A stretch of 64,000 nucleotides of DNA from Flavobacterium sp. (GTDB taxonomy: Bacteria; Bacteroidota; Bacteroidia; Flavobacteriales; Flavobacteriaceae), in the NCBI GenBank assembly GCA_016714905.1, contig JADKBW010000014.1, positions 1 through 64,000 of the forward strand, given 5' to 3'. Below are positions 42,802-51,024 of the stretch, in pieces. Under the pieces are notes generated by a model. It was not told the DNA's origin. It saw nothing but the letters and a program-made list of their open reading frames with translations, and did not search any database. The position numbers and the translations under genes were made by a program. Every line of letters starts with the position of its first letter. The first letter of the stretch is position 1.

Positions 42802-42836
42802 TTGATAATTGATAATTGATAATTGATAATTGATAA
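42802..42836. repeat. Heptanucleotide tandem repeat (TTGATAA)5
   Basis: Five exact head-to-tail copies of TTGATAA fill the gap between the acyltransferase stop and the stop of the convergent tyrS gene. The copy number may vary by slippage. Confidence 0.85.
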
Positions 42837-44132
42837 TTAAATCATACGCACCACAAAATAATTCTTTTTCCCTCTTTGTAATAATACGAATTGATTGTTG
42901 ATTAAATCTTTTGAAGTCAACAGGAATTCTTCAGCAACTTTTTCTTTATTAACGGCTATTGAGTTCTCAGCCAGCGCGCGTCGGGCTTCTCCATTCGATT
43001 TTAGAAATCCTGTTTTTTCATTTAATAACGTGACAATATCAATTCCGTTTTCTACATCCATTTTGGAGATTTCAGCTTGCGGAACGCCGTCAAATATTTC
43101 TAAGAAAGTAGCGGAATCTAATTGTTTTAAATCGTCAGCACTGGCATTTCCAAATAAAATCCCAGATGCCTGAATAGCTTTATCCAATTCCTCTTTGGAA
43201 TGCACAAAAACCGTCACTTCTTCAGCTAATTTGCGTTGCAATAATCTCAAATGTGGTTCTGCTTGATGCGCTGCAATCAAAGTATTTATCGTTGCCTCAT
43301 CCAAAAACGTAAAAATCTTGATATATTTCTCAGCATCAACATCAGTGGTATTCAACCAAAATTGATAGAATTTATACACCGAAGTCTTATCCGCATCCAA
43401 CCAAATATTTCCGCCTTCAGATTTTCCGAATTTTGATCCATCGGCTTTGGTAATCAAAGGGCAGGTCATCGCAAATGCTTTCGCGCCTTCGGGATTCATA
43501 CGACGCACCAATTCCGTTCCCGTGGTAATATTTCCCCATTGATCACTGCCTCCCATTTGCAATAAACAATGGTAGTGTTTGTGCAAGTGGTAGAAATCGT
43601 ACCCTTGAATCAATTGATACGTAAACTCCGTAAACGACATTCCTTCACCTTCGCCGGACAGTCTTTTCTTAACCGAATCTTTCGCCATCATGTAATTGAC
43701 CGTAATTCGTTTTCCCACTTCCCGTGCAAAGTCGATGAAGGAATAATTCTTCATCCAATCGTAATTATTCACCAGAATGGCAGCGTTTTTTTCAGTCGAA
43801 TTAAAATTGATAAAACGAGATAATACGCGTTTGATTCCTTCCACATTGTGATTTAAAGTCGCTTCATCAAGAAGATTTCTTTCGTCAGACTTCCCAGACG
43901 GGTCGCCAATCATTCCTGTTGCGCCACCCACCAAGGCAATTGGTTTGTGTCCAAATTTTTCTAAATGAACCAACAAAATAATCGGAACCAGACTCCCAAT
44001 ATGCAACGAATCAGAAGTTGGGTCAAATCCGATATAAGTCGTCGTCATTTCTTTCATTAACTGCTCTTCCGTGCCAGGCATGATATCATGAACCAATCCG
44101 CGCCATTGCAATTCTGCGATAATATTCTTCAT
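42837..44132 (-). CDS. tyrS: Tyrosyl-tRNA synthetase
   Basis: 431 aa, full length. Class I signature in DSLHIGSLVPIILLVHLEKF (HIGH motif) and KADGSKFGKSEGGNIW (KMSKS-like KFGKS). GGATGMIGDPSGKSDERNLL and QMGGSDQWGNITTGTEL are the tyrosine- and ATP-binding regions. A C-terminal S4 RNA-binding domain follows from about 365 (GEARRALAENSIAVNKEKVA). It charges tRNA-Tyr. A TATCTTTG box lies 18 bp upstream on its strand. Confidence 0.97.
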   Translation of the reverse strand: MKNIIAELQWRGLVHDIMPGTEEQLMKEMTTTYIGFDPTSDSLHIGSLVPIILLVHLEKFGHKPIALVGGATGMIGDPSGKSDERNLLDEATLNHNVEGIKRVLSRFINFNSTEKNAAILVNNYDWMKNYSFIDFAREVGKRITVNYMMAKDSVKKRLSGEGEGMSFTEFTYQLIQGYDFYHLHKHYHCLLQMGGSDQWGNITTGTELVRRMNPEGAKAFAMTCPLITKADGSKFGKSEGGNIWLDADKTSVYKFYQFWLNTTDVDAEKYIKIFTFLDEATINTLIAAHQAEPHLRLLQRKLAEEVTVFVHSKEELDKAIQASGILFGNASADDLKQLDSATFLEIFDGVPQAEISKMDVENGIDIVTLLNEKTGFLKSNGEARRALAENSIAVNKEKVAEEFLLTSKDLINNQFVLLQRGKKNYFVVRMI

Positions 44133-44149
44133 TTCAAATTAATTTGCGG

Positions 44150-44157
44150 CAAAGATA
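44150..44157 (-). promoter_or_regulatory. Putative -7 box for tyrS
   Basis: CAAAGATA on the plus strand is TATCTTTG on the minus strand, an exact TAnnTTTG match. Confidence 0.45.
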
Positions 44158-44281
44158 AAATTTAATGTGGAATCGTGGATTTGTTTAATCGTTTAATCGT
44201 TGATTTGGTTGATTGTGCAACTGTGTCATTGTTTTTGTGTTTTTTTAGAATCAGCAAATACACGATTAGCTGATTAAACAC

Positions 44282-44289
44282 TATTTTTG
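44282..44289 (+). promoter_or_regulatory. Putative -7 box for epimerase gene
   Basis: TATTTTTG ends four bases before the ATG at 44294, so the transcript is probably leaderless. Confidence 0.45.
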
Positions 44290-44293
44290 CCTC

Positions 44294-45295
44294 ATGATAC
44301 TAGTCACTGGAGCTACAGGTTTGCTCGGATCACATTTGATATTGACCTTGTTGGAAAATCATTCAACCGTTCGGGCTATATTTAGAAGTGAGATTTCAAA
44401 AGAAAAGACAAAAACTTTATTTCAAGAGTATAACAAAGAGCCATTATTCGAAAATATACAATGGATACAGGCAGATATTATTGATGTTACCACTTTAGAG
44501 GCTGCTTTTGAAAATATCGAACAAGTCTACCATTGTGCGGCACAAATTTCTTTTGATCCTAATGACGAAGATTCATTGCGAAAAAGCAACATTGAAGGAA
44601 CAGCAAATATTGTGAACTTCTGTATCGATTATAAAATTAAAAAACTTTGTTACGTCAGTTCTATTGCTGCTTTGGGAGACTTGAAGGAACATGAAACAAT
44701 TATAACAGAAGCGACCGAATGGAATCCTGAACTTCCCCACAGTGACTATGCCATCTCAAAATATGGGGCCGAAATGGAAGTGTGGCGCGGCAAACAAGAA
44801 GGTTTGAATGTGTTGATTGTCAATCCTGGAGTGATCATTGGTCCTGGTTTTTGGGAACATGGTAGCGGAAAAATCTTTTCAAAAATCAAAAATGGAATGT
44901 CGTTCTACACGCGAGGGACCACTGGATTTATATCGGTTCATGATGTTGTCAAGTGCATGCTTCATTGTATGAAAATCAATACAAATGAAGAACGCTACTG
45001 TCTGATTTCTGAAAACCTTTCATTTGATGATGTGCTGGAAAAAATCGCAGATGCGTTGCAAGTGGCGCCGCCTAAATTCTATGCGACTCCTTCCATTTCA
45101 GCAATTGCTTGGAGACTCGATTGGATTTTTTCATTTTTATTTAGAAAGAAAAGAAACTTGAGCAAACTGATGGTAGCAACTTTACATCGAAAAAATCACT
45201 ACGCTAACGACAAAATAAAATCAATTTATCCTTTTCCGTTTCAAAGTATAAATCACTGTATCGTGACTACCGCTAAAATGTATTTACAGCAATAA
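44294..45295 (+). CDS. NAD(P)-dependent epimerase/dehydratase, 3-beta-HSD-like
   Basis: 333 aa extended short-chain dehydrogenase. VTGATGLLGSH (4-14) binds NAD(P); the active site is Ser122/123 with YAISK (Tyr152, Lys156). The C-terminal part (FISVHDVVKCMLHCMK) resembles 3-beta-hydroxysteroid dehydrogenase/dihydroflavonol reductase-like members. The substrate is unknown. Convergent with the DUF4296/pyrC/GT2 operon, separated from it by one base, an arrangement common in flavobacteria. Confidence 0.85.
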   Translation: MILVTGATGLLGSHLILTLLENHSTVRAIFRSEISKEKTKTLFQEYNKEPLFENIQWIQADIIDVTTLEAAFENIEQVYHCAAQISFDPNDEDSLRKSNIEGTANIVNFCIDYKIKKLCYVSSIAALGDLKEHETIITEATEWNPELPHSDYAISKYGAEMEVWRGKQEGLNVLIVNPGVIIGPGFWEHGSGKIFSKIKNGMSFYTRGTTGFISVHDVVKCMLHCMKINTNEERYCLISENLSFDDVLEKIADALQVAPPKFYATPSISAIAWRLDWIFSFLFRKKRNLSKLMVATLHRKNHYANDKIKSIYPFPFQSINHCIVTTAKMYLQQ

Positions 45296-45296
45296 T

Positions 45297-45698
45297 CTAT
45301 TGCACTTGTGGAGTGTCATCGCTAGAAGGAATGGATGGCGCAGCGGCTCCGCCTTTTTTTAACAACAAGTCATTCTCAGACTTTTTATTTTGCAATCGCT
45401 CATTGACCTGTTCGTACATTTTTTTGTAGGTCTCAATTTGTGAAATATAATATTGGTTACTTCTGACAAATTGCAAACTATCAATATTGTATTTCTTATA
45501 GATAAACTCTCGAGGTCTTATCGATTGCTTGATAGTATCATAAGGGTTTTGCAATTTTATGGCGTCTAACAATGTTAGGTCATATAAGATATCGGTCATC
45601 TTATCTTCAGCGATGAGGTTATCAGGCTTTTCAATTGGCAGATTATTGCAACCGATTAGACCTAACATTAAACCTAAAATCCAAATTATTTTTTTCAT
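45297..45698 (-). CDS. DUF4296 lipoprotein
   Basis: 133 aa from the ATG at 45698 (MKKIIWILGLMLGLIGC, lipobox Cys17); an earlier in-frame start would place 14 extra residues before the signal. DUF4296 body with LIAEDKMTDILYDLTLLDAI and IYKKYNIDSLQFVRSNQYYI, a helical periplasmic domain. Function unknown; conserved in Bacteroidota. It lies 10 bp downstream of dihydroorotase in a three-gene operon. Confidence 0.85.
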   Translation of the reverse strand: MKKIIWILGLMLGLIGCNNLPIEKPDNLIAEDKMTDILYDLTLLDAIKLQNPYDTIKQSIRPREFIYKKYNIDSLQFVRSNQYYISQIETYKKMYEQVNERLQNKKSENDLLLKKGGAAAPSIPSSDDTPQVQ

Positions 45699-45708
45699 TT
45701 TCAGTGTT

Positions 45709-47049
45709 TTATCGATCAAACTGCAGCCTTTTTCCGCCACGAATTTCTTTTACTTTAAAATTGGAATAAACCAATTGCCCATTTACTAAAGTATGTGTAA
45801 TTCGTGATTTAAATGTAAATCCTTCAAAAGGAGACCAGCCACATTTATAAAGTATGTTCTCTTTTTTCACACTCCAAGGCAAACCCGCATTGACAATTAC
45901 TAAATCGGCAAAGTAACCCACTTTTATAAAACCTCGTTTCTCAATTCGGAAAAGTATTGCTGGGTTGTGCGCTGTTTTCTCGACGATCTTTTCAATAGAT
46001 ATTTTTCCTTGATGGTACGCTTCAAAAAGTGCAACCAAAGCATGTTGCACAAGTGGTCCGCCAGACGGCGCTTTCAAATAATTTTGTTTCTTTTCTTCTA
46101 AAGTATGAGGCGCATGATCAGTTGCAATAACATCGATACGATCATCAAGCAAAGCTTCCCAAAGCGCATCTCTGTCAGCACTAGACTTTACTGCTGGATT
46201 CCATTTGATTAAGTTGCCTTTTGTTTCATAGTCGGCATCGGAAAACCACAGATGATGAATACAAACTTCTGCGGTAATTTTCTTTTCTTCTACAGGTACT
46301 TTATTGCTAAAAAACTCCAATTCCTTGGCTGTCGAGATATGAAAAACATGCAGTCGAGCTCCGGTGCGCTTTGCTAAATCGACAATCTTTGCTGTCGACT
46401 TATAACAAGCTTCAACACTTCTAATTTCTGGGTGATACTTAACTGGAATTTCATCGCCGTAGATGGCTTTGAATTTTTCGAGATTTTCTTTTACAGTAGT
46501 TTCATCTTCGCTATGTACTGCAATCAATAATTTGGTGTTGGAAAATATTTGCTCCAATTCGGCCGAACTGTCGACAAGCATATCACCGGTTGAAGAACCC
46601 AAAAACAACTTTAATCCTGCAACATTTTTGGGATTTGTTTTTAGAATTTCTTCTAAATTATCATTGGTTCCGCCCAACATAAAAGAATAATTCGCATAGG
46701 AATTTTCGGCGGCAATTTTGTACTTTTCTTCTAATATTTCTTGGGTAACTGCATTAGGAATAGTATTGGGTTGTTCGATAAAAGAGGTAATTCCTCCTGC
46801 CACTGCTGCCCTCGACTCTGAAGCGATATCGCCTTTATGCGTCAATCCTGGTTCTCTAAAATGAACTTGGTCATCGATCATCCCCGGAATCAAGTAATTC
46901 CCTTCCGCATCAATAATTTTGGTCGATGGCGATTTTGCGCTAATACTCTCCGCAATTTCCACAATGAATTCGTTTTCAATGAGAACATCTCCCTCAAATA
47001 CACTTCCTTCATTGACAATTTTAGCGTTCTTAATTAAAATTCTATTCAT
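45709..47049 (-). CDS. pyrC: Dihydroorotase-type amidohydrolase
   Basis: 446 aa, class I dihydroorotase length. Metal-binding DDQVHFREPG in place of the usual DxHxHxREPG keeps one of the two histidines of that motif; further ligands are in HVFHISTAKE, CIHHLWF and ATDHAPHTLEEK. It catalyses the third step of pyrimidine synthesis, cyclising carbamoyl-aspartate to dihydroorotate. Its start overlaps the GT2 stop by one base. The DDQVH variation is usual in Bacteroidota enzymes. Confidence 0.88.
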   Translation of the reverse strand: MNRILIKNAKIVNEGSVFEGDVLIENEFIVEIAESISAKSPSTKIIDAEGNYLIPGMIDDQVHFREPGLTHKGDIASESRAAVAGGITSFIEQPNTIPNAVTQEILEEKYKIAAENSYANYSFMLGGTNDNLEEILKTNPKNVAGLKLFLGSSTGDMLVDSSAELEQIFSNTKLLIAVHSEDETTVKENLEKFKAIYGDEIPVKYHPEIRSVEACYKSTAKIVDLAKRTGARLHVFHISTAKELEFFSNKVPVEEKKITAEVCIHHLWFSDADYETKGNLIKWNPAVKSSADRDALWEALLDDRIDVIATDHAPHTLEEKKQNYLKAPSGGPLVQHALVALFEAYHQGKISIEKIVEKTAHNPAILFRIEKRGFIKVGYFADLVIVNAGLPWSVKKENILYKCGWSPFEGFTFKSRITHTLVNGQLVYSNFKVKEIRGGKRLQFDR

Positions 47050-47774
47050 TACAAACGATTAAAAAGTTTTCTAATTCTTAAAGAGATGACTCCAAAAACA
47101 GCTTCTTTTATTATTGCATTGCTCATCTTTGATTCCCCTTTGGTTCGATCTGTAAAAATAATAGGAACTTCAACAATTCGAAATCCTTTACAAAAAGTAC
47201 GATATTTCATTTCAATCTGAAAGGCATATCCAATAAAGTGAATTCTCTCAATGTTGATTCCTTCTAAGACACTTCTTTTATAACAAATAAATCCTGCTGT
47301 TGCGTCATGAATCTTCATCCCGGTAATGATTTTTACATATACCGATGCAAAATAAGACATGAGCACTCGACTGAGCGGCCAGTTTACCACATTCACCCCA
47401 GTAACATAGCGTGATCCAATAGCTACATCAGCTTCCCCGAAATGACAAGCCTGATATAATTTTTCCAAATCTGCCGGATTATGAGAAAAATCGGCATCCA
47501 TTTCAAAAACAAACTGATATTGTCGTGCAAGTGCCCATTGAAATCCATGAACATAAGCAGTGCCTAAACCAGCCTTCTTATTTCTTTTTTCAAGAAACAA
47601 TCGATCCTTGAACTCGTTTTGCAGCGCTATCACTTTAGCAGCCGTATGGTCGGGTGAATTATCATCAACGATTAAGACGTCGAAAGGTTTATGAAGAGAG
47701 AAAACCGCTCTAATAATCGTCTCGATATTTTCAATTTCGTTATAAGTGGGGATAATTACAATTCCGTCAGTCAT
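47049..47774 (-). CDS. GT2 polyprenol-monophosphomannose synthase-like glycosyltransferase
   Basis: 241 aa. GT-A fold with IIPTYNEIENIETIIRAVFS, IVDDNSPDHTAAKVIAL, the DxD motif in MDADFSHNPADLEKLY and IGSRYVTGVNVVNWPLSRVL. Similar to dolichyl/polyprenyl-phosphate mannose synthases, which charge a lipid carrier with mannose at the inner membrane. First gene of the operon with pyrC and the DUF4296 gene; this order is typical of flavobacteria. Confidence 0.88.
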   Translation of the reverse strand: MTDGIVIIPTYNEIENIETIIRAVFSLHKPFDVLIVDDNSPDHTAAKVIALQNEFKDRLFLEKRNKKAGLGTAYVHGFQWALARQYQFVFEMDADFSHNPADLEKLYQACHFGEADVAIGSRYVTGVNVVNWPLSRVLMSYFASVYVKIITGMKIHDATAGFICYKRSVLEGINIERIHFIGYAFQIEMKYRTFCKGFRIVEVPIIFTDRTKGESKMSNAIIKEAVFGVISLRIRKLFNRL

Positions 47775-47794
47775 TCTTTTGGCTAAATAATGAA

Positions 47795-47802
47795 CAAAAA
47801 TA
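47795..47802 (-). promoter_or_regulatory. Putative -7 box for GT2/pyrC operon
   Basis: CAAAAATA on the plus strand is TATTTTTG on the minus strand, 21 bp before the ATG. Confidence 0.45.
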
Positions 47803-47938
47803 AACTTTTTATGGGAGTTGCTCCTTAAGAAAATGATAATAAAAGGAGATAAATCGAAGAATTGCTTTTTGCTTCAATCCCTCGAATCAAAATTAGGTAA
47901 AAAGTAAAAACAAGACCAATTATGTAGCTATTTTTAGT

Positions 47939-47946
47939 ATTTTTGC
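47939..47946 (+). promoter_or_regulatory. Putative -7 box for DUF4271/hemD operon
   Basis: TATTTTTG ends six bases before the ATG at 47953, again implying a very short or absent leader. Confidence 0.45.
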
Positions 47947-47952
47947 AACGAT

Positions 47953-48618
47953 ATGATAGAAACCGTATTACAGCCAAGAATTATAGGAATCCAAGACTGG
48001 GCAACGATAATTTTTGTAATCTTATTTACGATTATTGCAGTGGTAAAGTCAGTTTTTGAAACGCGCTTTCAAGATTTTATGAAACTAGTTGTTTCCGACA
48101 AATACACGAAAATCTATCGTGATGCTTCTTACTTAATGAGTGGATTTACAATCTTTTTGTTTGTGGTACAATTAATCTCCATCTCTTTCTTTATACAATT
48201 AACGTTGCATCATTTTTATAACCTTTCAAAAACCGACTGGATTTTGTTTGTTCAAATTTGTACTTTCTTAAGTGTATTTGTGCTTTCAAAATTCCTAATC
48301 GAAAAAATAATCGCAACTTCTTTTGCTATTGATGAATTTGCTGATCAATTCAATTTACAAAAGGTGACTTACAGAACGTATATTGGCGTTTTGCTACTTC
48401 CTATCAATGCCATATTGTTTTACAACACAAATACATCAGATTTGTTGTTTTATGGAATTATTACCATTATTGCCGCAACAAATCTGTTAACTTATGTCGT
48501 TTCTTTGAAGAATTATCAAAATTTATTATTCGGCAAGTTGTTTTATTTTATTTTATATCTTTGCGCACTCGAAATAGCACCGTACTATTTTATCTATTAT
48601 TGGTTTACAAAAAGTTAG
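47953..48618 (+). CDS. DUF4271 membrane protein
   Basis: 221 aa with about six membrane helices (TIIFVILFTIIAVVKSVF, GFTIFLFVVQLISISFFI, ILFVQICTFLSVFVLSKFLI, YIGVLLLPINAILFY, LFYGIITIIAATNLLTYVVS, LFYFILYLCALEIAPYYFIY). DUF4271 proteins are confined to Bacteroidota and have no known function. Followed 20 bp later by the uroporphyrinogen-III synthase gene, the usual arrangement. Confidence 0.85.
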   Translation: MIETVLQPRIIGIQDWATIIFVILFTIIAVVKSVFETRFQDFMKLVVSDKYTKIYRDASYLMSGFTIFLFVVQLISISFFIQLTLHHFYNLSKTDWILFVQICTFLSVFVLSKFLIEKIIATSFAIDEFADQFNLQKVTYRTYIGVLLLPINAILFYNTNTSDLLFYGIITIIAATNLLTYVVSLKNYQNLLFGKLFYFILYLCALEIAPYYFIYYWFTKS

Positions 48619-48638
48619 CATATTTAGAAAATGTCAAT

Positions 48639-49388
48639 ATGAAAGTGAAAACAATTTTGGTGTCACAACCGGAACCTAAAGTAGAAAACTCTCCGTACTT
48701 TGACTTGCAGCAGAAGCATAAAGTAAAAGTTGATTTCAGACCTTTTATTCACGTTGAGGGCGTAAATGCTAAAGACGTACGATTACAAAAAATTGACCTT
48801 AACAATTACTCCGCAATTATTTTGACGAGTAAAAATTCTGTTGATCATTTTTTCAGAGTGGCAGAAGAGATGCGTTTTAAAGTTCCTGAAGGGCTGAAAT
48901 ATTTTTGTCAATCCGAAGCCATTGCGTTCTATTTGCAGAAATACGTTGTTTACAGAAAACGTAAAATTTATGTTGGTCAAAAAGATTTTGCTGACTTATC
49001 TCCATTAATCAAGAAATACAAAGACGAAAAGTTTTTGCTTCCTGCTTCTGATCAATTGAATGCAGATGCACCACAGACGTTAAACAATCTTAAAGTTGAT
49101 TGGACACAGGCTACTTTTTACAAAACAGTGATGAGTGACTTGTCAGATTTAGCGGATGTTTATTACGATATTTTGGCCTTCTTTAGTCCAACTGGGATTA
49201 AATCATTATTCATGAATTTTCCCGACTTCAAACAAAATGACACTCGAATCGCTGTTTTTGGCAGCACCACTCAAAAAGAAGCTTTAGAGCATGGTTTGCG
49301 AATTGATATATTGGCACCTACTCCAGAAACACCGTCTATGACCATGGCTTTGGAAAAATATATTGCTGAGGCAAATAAAGGAAAGTAA
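48639..49388 (+). CDS. hemD: Uroporphyrinogen-III synthase-like protein
   Basis: 249 aa from the ATG at 48639 (MKVKTILVSQPEPKVENSPY); an earlier start inside the DUF4271 gene is unlikely. The HEM4 fold shows as two alternating halves with IILTSKNSVDHFFRVAEEM, KYFCQSEAIAFYLQKY, LLPASDQLNADAPQTL and LAFFSPTGIKSLFMNF, then VFGSTTQKEALEHGL. It closes hydroxymethylbilane to uroporphyrinogen III in heme synthesis. Sequence conservation in this family is low; the context with DUF4271 strengthens the call. Confidence 0.85.
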   Translation: MKVKTILVSQPEPKVENSPYFDLQQKHKVKVDFRPFIHVEGVNAKDVRLQKIDLNNYSAIILTSKNSVDHFFRVAEEMRFKVPEGLKYFCQSEAIAFYLQKYVVYRKRKIYVGQKDFADLSPLIKKYKDEKFLLPASDQLNADAPQTLNNLKVDWTQATFYKTVMSDLSDLADVYYDILAFFSPTGIKSLFMNFPDFKQNDTRIAVFGSTTQKEALEHGLRIDILAPTPETPSMTMALEKYIAEANKGK

Positions 49389-49402
49389 AATATAATTATT
49401 AT

Positions 49403-49437
49403 AAAAAAAAGAGTCTTCAATGAAGACTCTTTTTTTA
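49403..49437 (+). terminator. Intrinsic terminator after hemD
   Basis: AGAGTCTTCA pairs with TGAAGACTCT, flanked by an A run before and seven T residues after; active in principle in both directions. Confidence 0.85.
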
Positions 49438-49450
49438 TTGAACTATGTTT

Positions 49451-49803
49451 GAATGTAAACTTTCAACTGCACGGATTACCTGCGGTGATCCCAAATTGGG
49501 AGAACTGTCAACAAAACCTAGCCTTTTTCAAAGGCTTGTTTTTCTTTTTTAGAAACTGCTTTTGAAAGTAAACTTTACCACGCTGGGATTACCTCTGGTG
49601 ATCCCTATTGGGGAGAACTGTCAATAAAACCTCGCCTTTTACAAAGGCTGTTTTTATTTTGTAGTAAATGCTTATGAAAGTAAACTTTCACCGACTGAGA
49701 TTACCTCTGGTGATCCCTGTTGGAGAGAACTGTCAACAAAACCTAGCCTTTTCAAAGGCTTGTTTTTCTTTTTTAGAAACTGCTTTGAAAGTAAACTTTC
49801 AAC
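49451..49803 (+). repeat. Three tandem ~112-bp units, each a hairpin plus terminator, with a partial fourth
   Basis: Units start at 49451, 49564 and 49676 (GAAxGTAAACTTT), with a fourth start at 49787 that is cut short. Each has a hairpin GGGATTACC-TCT-GGTGATCCC (49473-49491, 49585-49605, 49697-49717). Next comes the constant sequence GAGAACTGTCAAyAAAACCT, a second hairpin GCCTTT-AAAGGC (49521-49535, 49634-49648, 49746-49759) and a T-rich tail. The T tract only follows the second hairpin on the plus strand, giving a direction. No protein is encoded. Best read as tandem small-RNA genes or attenuators; the family was not recognised. Confidence 0.75.
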
Positions 49804-49805
49804 GC

Positions 49806-49845
49806 AGTTTCTAAAAAAGAAAAACCGAAGCTAACGCTTCGGTTT
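49806..49845 (-). terminator. Intrinsic terminator of tRNA-Ser
   Basis: On the minus strand ACCGAAGC pairs with GCTTCGGT around GTTA, followed by TTTTCTTTTTT. Its tail is the reverse complement of the tails of the plus-strand repeat units. Confidence 0.8.
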
Positions 49846-49850
49846 TATTG

Positions 49851-49935
49851 CAGAGAGGAAGGGATTCGAACCCTCGATATGTTGCCATATACACGCTTTC
49901 CAAGCGTGCGCCTTCAGCCACTCGGCCACCTCTCT
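49851..49935 (-). tRNA. tRNA-Ser (anticodon GGA)
   Basis: 85 bases on the minus strand. The acceptor stem AGAGAGG/CCTCTCT is followed by discriminator G. The anticodon loop CTTGGAAAG gives GGA, reading UCC and UCU. A long variable arm (TATGGCAACATA) marks serine, and GGTTCGAATCC is the T arm. CCA is not encoded, as is common in this group. Confidence 0.96.
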
Positions 49936-49998
49936 ATTTAATTTTAAGGCTGCAAAGAACCATAAAAAATTCCGTTTAAGAAAATTAAATTCTAAAAA

Positions 49999-51024
49999 TT
50001 ATGACATCTCTCCACGTATTGAAGTTTCAAAGATTGTTTTGAAAACATTGGGGGCGACCTTCTGCCCAAGAAGATACATTAACTTAGTAACCGCAGCTTC
50101 TGTAGTACAGTCTTTTCCGGAAATTACACCAATCTTCTTTAATGTTGAACTGGTTTCGTATTGCCCCATATTGACACTACCGCCTGAACATTGTGTGACG
50201 TTTACAATTGGCAATCCCTTTTTGATAGCTTTCTTTAAAGTAGTTATAAACCAATCGTCCGTTGGCGCATTTCCTGATCCATAGGTTTCAAGAATAGCGC
50301 CTTTCAAATTAGGAATATTCAAAATCGCAGAAAGTGTCGTTTCATTGAGTCCAGGGAACATCTTTATAATCACTACCTGATCTTCCAATTCTTTGTGAAC
50401 CACTAATTTTTTATTTGATTTAGAAGGACTACTTTCTTGCATGACTTTCAGATGCACACCCGATTCAGCAATGGCAGGAAAATTAGGTGATGAAAAAGCA
50501 TTGAAATGCTCCGCATTAATCTTTGTAGTTCGATTGCCACGATACAATTTATATTCAAAATATAGACAAACTTCCTGAATTACAGGCTTATGCTTATGTT
50601 GCAATGACGCTATTTGTATGGCAGTGATCAAATTTTCTTTCGCATCGGTTCGCAAATCTCCAATGGGCAATTGTGATCCAGTAAATACCACTGGTTTAGA
50701 TAAATTTTCAAGTAGAAAACTTAAAGCAGAAGCCGAATAAGACATCGTGTCAGAACCATGAAGCACAACAAACCCATCAAATTTGCTGTAGTTCTCTTCG
50801 ATAATTGTCGCAATTTTAATCCACTTTGCAGGATTCATATTGGAGGAATCAATCGGCGTTTCAAACGAAATCGTCTCAATTTGACAATCCAATTGTTTCA
50901 GTTCAGGAATGTTTTGAAGTAGTTCAGAAAAGTTGAATGCTTTTAATGCACCGGAATCAAAGTCTTTGACCATCCCGATTGTACCACCAGTATAGATCAA
51001 AAGAATATTTGGCTTAGTGAGCAT
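49999..51024 (-). CDS. ansA: Type I (cytoplasmic) L-asparaginase
   Basis: 341 aa without signal peptide. The first catalytic threonine lies in IYTGGTIGMVKD, the second in VLHGSDTMSYSASALSFLLE; VFTGSQLPIGDLRTDAKENL and GSGNAPTDDWF are further family blocks. It hydrolyses asparagine to aspartate and ammonia. Its start overlaps the 3' end of the upstream acyltransferase gene by 11 bp, so the two are coupled. Confidence 0.92.
   Translation of the reverse strand: MLTKPNILLIYTGGTIGMVKDFDSGALKAFNFSELLQNIPELKQLDCQIETISFETPIDSSNMNPAKWIKIATIIEENYSKFDGFVVLHGSDTMSYSASALSFLLENLSKPVVFTGSQLPIGDLRTDAKENLITAIQIASLQHKHKPVIQEVCLYFEYKLYRGNRTTKINAEHFNAFSSPNFPAIAESGVHLKVMQESSPSKSNKKLVVHKELEDQVVIIKMFPGLNETTLSAILNIPNLKGAILETYGSGNAPTDDWFITTLKKAIKKGLPIVNVTQCSGGSVNMGQYETSSTLKKIGVISGKDCTTEAAVTKLMYLLGQKVAPNVFKTIFETSIRGEMS

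Noticed and set aside
49451..49803. CRISPR array
   Set aside because: The whole ~112-bp unit is conserved, there are no short repeats with unique spacers, and no cas genes are present.
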